Below are positions 6,597 through 11,361 of a DNA stretch of 11,361 nt, piece after piece (the first letter of the stretch is position 1; each line of letters begins with the position of its first letter). Source of the DNA: an uncultured Rhodocyclaceae bacterium. Its GTDB lineage: Bacteria > Pseudomonadota > Gammaproteobacteria > Burkholderiales > Rhodocyclaceae. The DNA lies in the NCBI GenBank assembly GCA_903950295.1, contig CAJBAP010000226.1:1-11361 (forward strand), given 5' to 3'. The position numbers and the translations under genes were made by a program. The notes below the pieces were generated by a model. The model searched no databases and had not been told where the DNA came from. It saw only the letters and a list, made by a program, of their open reading frames with translations.

Positions 6597-9059
6597 TTGA
6601 AGATAGCCCAGCTATTTGCCTGTCTTGCCATGTTCGTTTGCATCGGCGTTGCCCATGCGCGGGATGTGCGTGTGGGTATCTACTCCAATGAACCGAAGAT
6701 ATTCAACGATGCCGAAGGGAAACCCGCCGGCATCCTGATTGATGTCCTTCAGAGTGTTGCCGCAAAGGAGAAGTGGACTCTCGAGTACCAGTCCTGCACA
6801 TGGCAAGAGTGCCTGGATTCCCTGCAGGCCGGGAAAATCGACTTGATGCCAGACGTAGCCTACACGACGCAACGGGAAGGCCTGTTCGACTTTCACCAAA
6901 CTCCGGTACTGTTTAGCTGGTCTCAGGTATTCAGTCGCAAGGGCGTGCCAATTTCCTCACTGCTTAGCCTTGACGGCAAACGCACTGCCGTTCTTGAAGG
7001 CAGCATCCAGGAGGAAACATTCAAGGGGATGGCCGACGGGTTTGGGCTCAAGGTGCCAATGATTCGCGCCAGAACCTACGATCAGGCGTTCAGGCTGGTG
7101 GCCGCAGGCGAGGTCGATGCCGTCATCACCAATAACTTCTTTGGTGAATTCAATGCACCGCGCCATCAGATGGTCGAGACCCCCATAGTCTTCATGCCGA
7201 CTCGACTATTCTTTGCGGCAACCAAGGGACGCCACCCGGATTTGCTGGCGGCCATCGATCGACACCTGGATGCCTGGCAGTCCAGTCAGGACTCGGAATA
7301 TGTACAGATTCTCAAGAAATGGCGTGGTACAAGTCCGAACGGGATGCACCCTTATGTATGGCAAGCACTCGGCGTTCTGCTTGCCGTTCTGCTTTCGCTC
7401 AGCATTCTCGCCCTCATCCTGCGCTGGCAGATCAAGATCAGGACGCGCCACCTCGAGGCCGAGAAAGCCCAGGTGCAGGCAATTCTTGATGCGTTACCAG
7501 ATCTGTTGTTCGAAGTGAGTATCGACGGCCGCATTCTGGGTTATCACTCCCACTCCACCGACCTGCTGGCGGCGCCTCCCGAGGTCTTTCTCGGCAAAAA
7601 ATTTACCGATGTCCTGCCGGCGGACCCCGCTGCCATCTGCCAGGCCGCCATACTTGAAGCTCAGGAGAGTGGGGTGTCAAGCGGCAAGCAGTACGCACTC
7701 GACCTGACCGGTTCCCGGCATTACTTCGAGCTGTCTGCGGCCAAAAAAACTGTCGCAGGAGGCGAAGAACCCCGTTTCATTCTGCTCGCCCGCGACATCA
7801 CCGAGCGCCGGCAGGCTGCCGATGAACTGTCGCGGCATCGTGATCATCTGGAGGAACTGGTCGATAGCAGAACGCAAGAGTTGATCCTCGCCAAGGATCT
7901 TGCCGAAACCGCGAACGTTGCCAAGAGCGCCTTCCTCGCCAACATGTCGCATGAGATCCGTACCCCCTTGAATGCGATCACGGGCATGGCGCACTTGATT
8001 CGCCGCAGCGGACTGACCGGCGAGCAGTCGGCCCGTTTCGACAAGCTGGAAGCTGCCGGAGAACACCTGCTCGAAATCATCAATGCCATTCTTGATTTAT
8101 CGAAAATCGAAGCCGGAAAACTGACCCTTGAGGAACACCCGCTGCGTATCGAGACTATTCTTGCGAACGTGGTGTCCATGGTCCAGGAACGTGCCCACGC
8201 CAAGCACCTGAAGCTGCTTACCCAGTGCGAGGAATTGCCGCCGCATTTGCTCGGCGATGCGACCCGTCTCCAGCAGGCACTGCTCAATTACGCCACGAAT
8301 GCCGTCAAATTCACCGAGCAAGGCACGATTGCCTTGCGCGTCAAAGTGGATGAGGTGACTCCAGGCAGTGCCTTGATTCGTTTTGAAGTCCAAGATACCG
8401 GCATCGGTATTGATCCGGCGAGTCAGTCCAAACTCTTTTCCGCCTTCGAGCAAGCGGACAATACCATGACCCGCAAGTACGGCGGTACAGGCTTGGGGCT
8501 TTCCATCACCAAGAAACTTGCTCAGCTGATGGGAGGTGATGCTGGTGCTAGAAGCGCGCCGCAGATGGGCAGTATTTTCTGGTTCACCGTCAGACTCGGC
8601 ATGGAAGAAACGGACCGGGCGGCAGAAATATTCTCACCCGGAGAAGATTCAGAGTTCGCACTGCTGCGTGACCATAAAGGCCGCCGCATCCTGCTAGCCG
8701 ATGATGAACCCGTCAATCGCGAGATCACTTTGATGATGCTCGATGATGTCGGGCAAGTCGTCGATGTTGCCGAAGACGGGGTCGAAGCTGTTGAACTGGC
8801 CAGCCGGAACGACTACGATCTCATCTTGATGGATATGCAGATGCCCAACATGGATGGTTTGGAAGCAACACGGCAGATCCGCAAATTACCTGGCGGCGCC
8901 AACATACCGATCCTCGCGATGACAGCAAATGCCTTCGCGGAAGACAGGGCGCGCTGTTTCGAGGCCGGCATGAACGACTTCCTCATCAAGCCGGTCAAGC
9001 CGGGGTCACTGTTCGAGACTTTGCTGAAGTGGCTCTCAGCCCCGGTTCGGGGTGAGTAG
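6597..9059 (+). CDS. Hybrid sensor histidine kinase with periplasmic substrate-binding sensor (EvgS/BvgS-like layout)
   Basis: 820 residues from a TTG start. A signal peptide runs to about residue 21 (GVAHA). Residues about 23-245 form a bacterial solute-binding (SBP_bac_3) domain, beginning [10 protein letters not shown] and containing [19 protein letters not shown]. Cys67 and Cys72 could form a disulphide. One membrane helix spans about 253-276. A PAS domain follows at about 295-404, ending in DITERR, then a coiled coil. HisKA has the phospho-accepting His452 in [11 protein letters not shown]. The ATPase domain (about 550-667) has Asn568, DTGIG from Asp600 and GGTGLGL. A receiver domain (about 694-814) has Asp702/703, phospho-acceptor Asp746, Thr776 and Lys798. 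All catalytic residues are present, so it should sense a periplasmic ligand and run an internal His-Asp relay. No partner response regulator or HPt protein is in view, and ligand and output are unknown. An intrinsic terminator overlaps its stop codon. Confidence 0.92.
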   Translation: MKIAQLFACLAMFVCIGVAHARDVRVGIYSNEPKIFNDAEGKPAGILIDVLQSVAAKEKWTLEYQSCTWQECLDSLQAGKIDLMPDVAYTTQREGLFDFHQTPVLFSWSQVFSRKGVPISSLLSLDGKRTAVLEGSIQEETFKGMADGFGLKVPMIRARTYDQAFRLVAAGEVDAVITNNFFGEFNAPRHQMVETPIVFMPTRLFFAATKGRHPDLLAAIDRHLDAWQSSQDSEYVQILKKWRGTSPNGMHPYVWQALGVLLAVLLSLSILALILRWQIKIRTRHLEAEKAQVQAILDALPDLLFEVSIDGRILGYHSHSTDLLAAPPEVFLGKKFTDVLPADPAAICQAAILEAQESGVSSGKQYALDLTGSRHYFELSAAKKTVAGGEEPRFILLARDITERRQAADELSRHRDHLEELVDSRTQELILAKDLAETANVAKSAFLANMSHEIRTPLNAITGMAHLIRRSGLTGEQSARFDKLEAAGEHLLEIINAILDLSKIEAGKLTLEEHPLRIETILANVVSMVQERAHAKHLKLLTQCEELPPHLLGDATRLQQALLNYATNAVKFTEQGTIALRVKVDEVTPGSALIRFEVQDTGIGIDPASQSKLFSAFEQADNTMTRKYGGTGLGLSITKKLAQLMGGDAGARSAPQMGSIFWFTVRLGMEETDRAAEIFSPGEDSEFALLRDHKGRRILLADDEPVNREITLMMLDDVGQVVDVAEDGVEAVELASRNDYDLILMDMQMPNMDGLEATRQIRKLPGGANIPILAMTANAFAEDRARCFEAGMNDFLIKPVKPGSLFETLLKWLSAPVRGE

Positions 9060-9067
9060 CTTTTTTT
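9032..9067 (+). terminator. Intrinsic terminator overlapping the stop codon of the first kinase gene
   Basis: GCT 9032-9034 pairs with AGC 9058-9060, CTCA 9035-9038 with TGAG 9053-9056, and CCCCG 9040-9044 with CGGGG 9048-9052 around a GTT loop. T9057 and G9039 are single bulges. Seven T follow at once (9061-9067). The TAG stop (9057-9059) lies inside the 3' arm. Only 20 bases separate the T-run from the next ATG, so a separate promoter for the next gene has little room after it. Confidence 0.7.
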
Positions 9068-9087
9068 GCCGCAATTAAAGGCCGCCC

Positions 9088-9846
9088 ATGACTAACCTGC
9101 TGGCAATTTCAAGATTTATCAAGAGTCTGACATGGCTGCTTATCGGCGTCGTGGGCCTGACCCTGACGCCGGCCTGCGCCGCCGAGAAGATTGTCCTGTC
9201 TGCCGGCGTACTTGAACCCTATACGACACCCGACCGCAAAGGCTTTCTCGACCAGTTGATCGTGGCGGTATTTCGGGAGATCGGCATGGAAGCCGAGGTG
9301 TTGATCTACCCCACGGCAACCGAGCGCGGCATGCTCAATGCCAACGAGGGTGTGGAGGATGGATTGGCGATGCGCGTGGCCGGCCTTGAAAAACAGTACC
9401 CGAACCTGATCCGCGTCCCCGAGGAAGTTGTCGTCAACGACTTTGTCGCCACCACCACCGGCCCGCGCTTTACCACCGATAACTGGGAGTCCCTGAGCCC
9501 ATACGTGGTGACTTACATCATCGGCTGGAAGGTATTCGAACAGAATGTACCGAAGGGCAAGGAAATCACGCTGGTGCGAGATGTCGATCAGCTTTTTGGC
9601 CTCCTGAAAACGGGCCGTGCCGACGTCGCCCTTTACGAACGCTGGCAGGGACTTGCCAAGTCTCGGACCATGGGCCTCAAGCTGCTAGTGCTCGAGCCGC
9701 CGCTGGTCCGTACCAAGATGTACATGTATTTGCACAAGAAGCATGCGGCGCTGGTGCCACAAGTCGCCGCAGCGCTGCTCAAGCTGAAACAGAATGGCAC
9801 CTATCAGCGTATCTTTGACAATACCTTGAAACCTTACGCACACTGA
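9088..9846 (+). CDS. Stand-alone periplasmic substrate-binding protein (SBP_bac_3-like)
   Basis: 252 residues. The signal peptide has a basic start, a hydrophobic core (about 13-28) and a likely signal peptidase I site in PACAA. The Cys is not in a good lipobox because Thr and Pro precede it. The mature part (IVLSAGVLEPYTTPDRKGFLDQL at the front, then ATERGMLNANEGVEDGLAMR and VALYERWQG near the back) has the two-lobed binding-protein pattern, but is divergent and lacks the usual amino-acid-binding signature, so the ligand cannot be named. AAAGG at 9077-9081 is the ribosome binding site, 6 bases before ATG. No ABC permease or ATPase gene is adjacent. A histidine kinase follows in the same frame after TGA and two codons. 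I infer that it presents a ligand to that kinase. Family confidence is good, role uncertain. Confidence 0.82.
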   Translation: MTNLLAISRFIKSLTWLLIGVVGLTLTPACAAEKIVLSAGVLEPYTTPDRKGFLDQLIVAVFREIGMEAEVLIYPTATERGMLNANEGVEDGLAMRVAGLEKQYPNLIRVPEEVVVNDFVATTTGPRFTTDNWESLSPYVVTYIIGWKVFEQNVPKGKEITLVRDVDQLFGLLKTGRADVALYERWQGLAKSRTMGLKLLVLEPPLVRTKMYMYLHKKHAALVPQVAAALLKLKQNGTYQRIFDNTLKPYAH

Positions 9847-9852
9847 TCTGAA

Positions 9853-11361
9853 ATGCTGAAGATTGTCCTGCAGCCAGGCCGGTTGGCGTTCAGGCTGGCG
9901 GCCTATGTCATCCTCTTCAGTTCCATGGTCGCCCTGCTCATGACGGCAGCCGAACTGCGGATAGCGTACCGGCACGACCTGCGACTGATTGATGAACGCA
10001 TGCAGCAGATCGAGGCGGCCTATGTCGATAGCGCCGTCGAGAATCTCTGGGTCATGGACAAGGAACGACTGGAGACCCAACTTCATGGCATCACGCGCTT
10101 GCCCGACATCGTCATGGCTGAAATCAGGGTGGATGGCAAACCGCTGCTGAGCCAGGGCGAATCGCTGACCGGCGCTGGCATGACACGCAGCTTTTCCCTG
10201 CAGCGCATGCATCGCGGCAAGGTGCAGGCGATCGGTGAGCTCATGGTCTCTGCCTCGTTTGCAAATGCCGATCAGCGCAGACTGGATCGCCTGTTCATGT
10301 TGTTGCTCACCAATGGCATCACGATCCTGCTGATTGCCATATTCATGCTGTTCATCTTCTACCGGCTGATCGGCCGCCATCTCGAGCAGGTCGCCCGCTT
10401 TTCTCTGGATCAGGCACATGCCCCCGATACGTCGGCCCTGTCGCTGCAGCGCAAAGAACCCAGCAAGCATGATGAGCTGACGGTACTGACCAGCGCCATC
10501 AACACCATGCGAGCACGTCTGCTGGACCTGAGCGAAGCCGAGAGCCGGCGGGCCGACGAGCTTGAAGGCATCGTTGCCGAACGCACGGAGCAGTTGCGGG
10601 CCGCGAAGGAATTTGCCGAAGCGGCGAGCCGGGCCAAGAGCACCTTCCTCGCCAACATGAGCCACGAGCTGCGCACGCCGATGAACGCCATCATGGGCAT
10701 GATTACGCTGGCGCGGCGACGGGTGGATGATGCCAAGGCGCTGGATCAACTCGACAAGGCCAAGGGCGCCGCCGACCGCCTGCTCGGGATCATCAACGAC
10801 ATCCTCGACCTCTCCAAGATCGAAGCTGATCGACTGACGCTGGAACAGACAGACTTCACGCTCGGCGAAATACTGGAAAACCTCATGAGCCTGATTGGGC
10901 TCAGGGTCGTGGACAAGGGGCTCAAGCTGCGCGTCGACCTGGCGCCCGAGCTTGCCCACCTCACGCTACTGGGCGACTCTCTGCGGCTGGGTCAGATCCT
11001 CCTCAACTTCACCGGTAATGCCCTCAAGTTCACAGAACAGGGGGCGATCACCGTGCGTGTCCGGCTGGTCGAGGAAAGTGGAGTGGATGTTCTGCTGCGT
11101 TTCGAAATCCAGGATACCGGGATCGGCATTGCTGCCGAGGTTCAAGAAAAACTCTTCACCGCCTTCGAGCAGGCCGACGGTTCGATGACGCGAAAATATG
11201 GTGGCACCGGACTGGGACTGGCCATCAGCAAGCGGTTGGCGCAGTTGATGGGTGGCGCTGTCGGCGTGGAGAGCACGATGGGACAAGGCAGCACCTTCTG
11301 GTTCACCGTGCGATTGGGCAAGACCACGGATGCCGTCCCGCCAGCGCCGACTTTTGCTCAA
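9853..11361 (+). CDS. Membrane sensor histidine kinase, 3' end outside window
   Basis: The frame is open from ATG 9853 to the right edge (503 codons). A first membrane helix at about residues 12-34 and a second at about 147-169 enclose a periplasmic sensor of about 110 residues (segments [19 protein letters not shown] and [13 protein letters not shown]) that I cannot name. A HAMP-like linker (about 170-222) and a coiled coil follow. HisKA has His271 in [11 protein letters not shown]. The ATPase domain (about 374-489) has Asn389, DTGIGI and GGTGLGL, and ends WFTVRLG. The visible part stops in the linker after it, which carries the 24-base repeat (residues 494-501, AVPPAPTF). A receiver domain may follow, as in the upstream kinase, but is not seen. 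The start has no clear Shine-Dalgarno and lies 6 bases after the binding-protein stop, so coupled translation is likely. It probably pairs with that binding protein (inference). Confidence 0.9.
   Translation, partial: MLKIVLQPGRLAFRLAAYVILFSSMVALLMTAAELRIAYRHDLRLIDERMQQIEAAYVDSAVENLWVMDKERLETQLHGITRLPDIVMAEIRVDGKPLLSQGESLTGAGMTRSFSLQRMHRGKVQAIGELMVSASFANADQRRLDRLFMLLLTNGITILLIAIFMLFIFYRLIGRHLEQVARFSLDQAHAPDTSALSLQRKEPSKHDELTVLTSAINTMRARLLDLSEAESRRADELEGIVAERTEQLRAAKEFAEAASRAKSTFLANMSHELRTPMNAIMGMITLARRRVDDAKALDQLDKAKGAADRLLGIINDILDLSKIEADRLTLEQTDFTLGEILENLMSLIGLRVVDKGLKLRVDLAPELAHLTLLGDSLRLGQILLNFTGNALKFTEQGAITVRVRLVEESGVDVLLRFEIQDTGIGIAAEVQEKLFTAFEQADGSMTRKYGGTGLGLAISKRLAQLMGGAVGVESTMGQGSTFWFTVRLGKTTDAVPPAPTFAQ
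11331..11355 (-). repeat. 24-base dispersed repeat, copy 4 (inside the second kinase)
   Basis: Reverse orientation relative to copies 2 and 3, identical over 25 bases. In the gene it encodes AVPPAPTF (residues 494-501), a Pro/Ala-rich linker straight after the ATPase domain. Next to it, CGGAT (11326-11330) matches bases beside copy 1 if one base is gapped, but the rest of the hairpin arm seen at copy 1 is missing. Confidence 0.9.

Noticed and set aside
1..11361. CRISPR arrays, tRNA or rRNA genes, insertion sequences, integrases
   Set aside because: No regularly spaced repeats, no transposase or integrase frame and no recognisable RNA gene were found. The four repeat copies lie thousands of bases apart.

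Overview
The window is GC-rich and tightly packed. Every gene I can support lies on the + strand. Protein style (heavy-metal RND tripartite pump, large PAS/HisKA/REC kinases, substrate-binding-type sensors) suggests a Gram-negative proteobacterium. My best guess is a betaproteobacterium, perhaps Rhodocyclales-like; that placement is inference from family resemblance, not a search.

Positions 1-6481 are a Cu(I)/Ag(I) efflux operon in the order (Cys-rich small protein, 3' end only) - cusF - cusC - cusB - cusA. cusF and cusC are 4 bases apart, cusC and cusB overlap by 4 bases (ATGA), and cusB and cusA are 1 base apart, so translation is probably coupled. CusF is a periplasmic metallochaperone, CusC the outer-membrane channel, CusB the periplasmic adaptor with an N-terminal Met-rich metal-binding domain and a C-terminal fused CusF domain, and CusA the proton-driven inner-membrane pump. 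The CusA methionine triad supports monovalent Cu/Ag rather than divalent Zn/Co/Cd. No cusRS-type regulator is visible.

Positions 6597-11361 are a sensory region. It holds a hybrid histidine kinase whose sensor is a periplasmic substrate-binding domain (TTG start, intrinsic terminator overlapping its stop), then a stand-alone periplasmic substrate-binding protein, then a second membrane histidine kinase that runs off the right edge. The last two genes are in the same reading frame and separated only by TGA plus two codons. No ABC permease or ATPase is present, so the stand-alone binding protein more likely serves signalling than uptake. A link between these kinases and copper is not shown.

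The most unusual item is a perfect 24-base repeat present four times: once between genes as one arm of a strong hairpin (191-214), and three times inside genes (cusB 2841-2864, cusA 6201-6224, second kinase 11332-11355). The three coding copies are read in three different frames, and the motif has no stop codon in any of its six frames. All three appear to lie in protein loops or linkers. This looks like a short dispersed element, or a selected DNA motif, that tolerates or exploits coding sequence.
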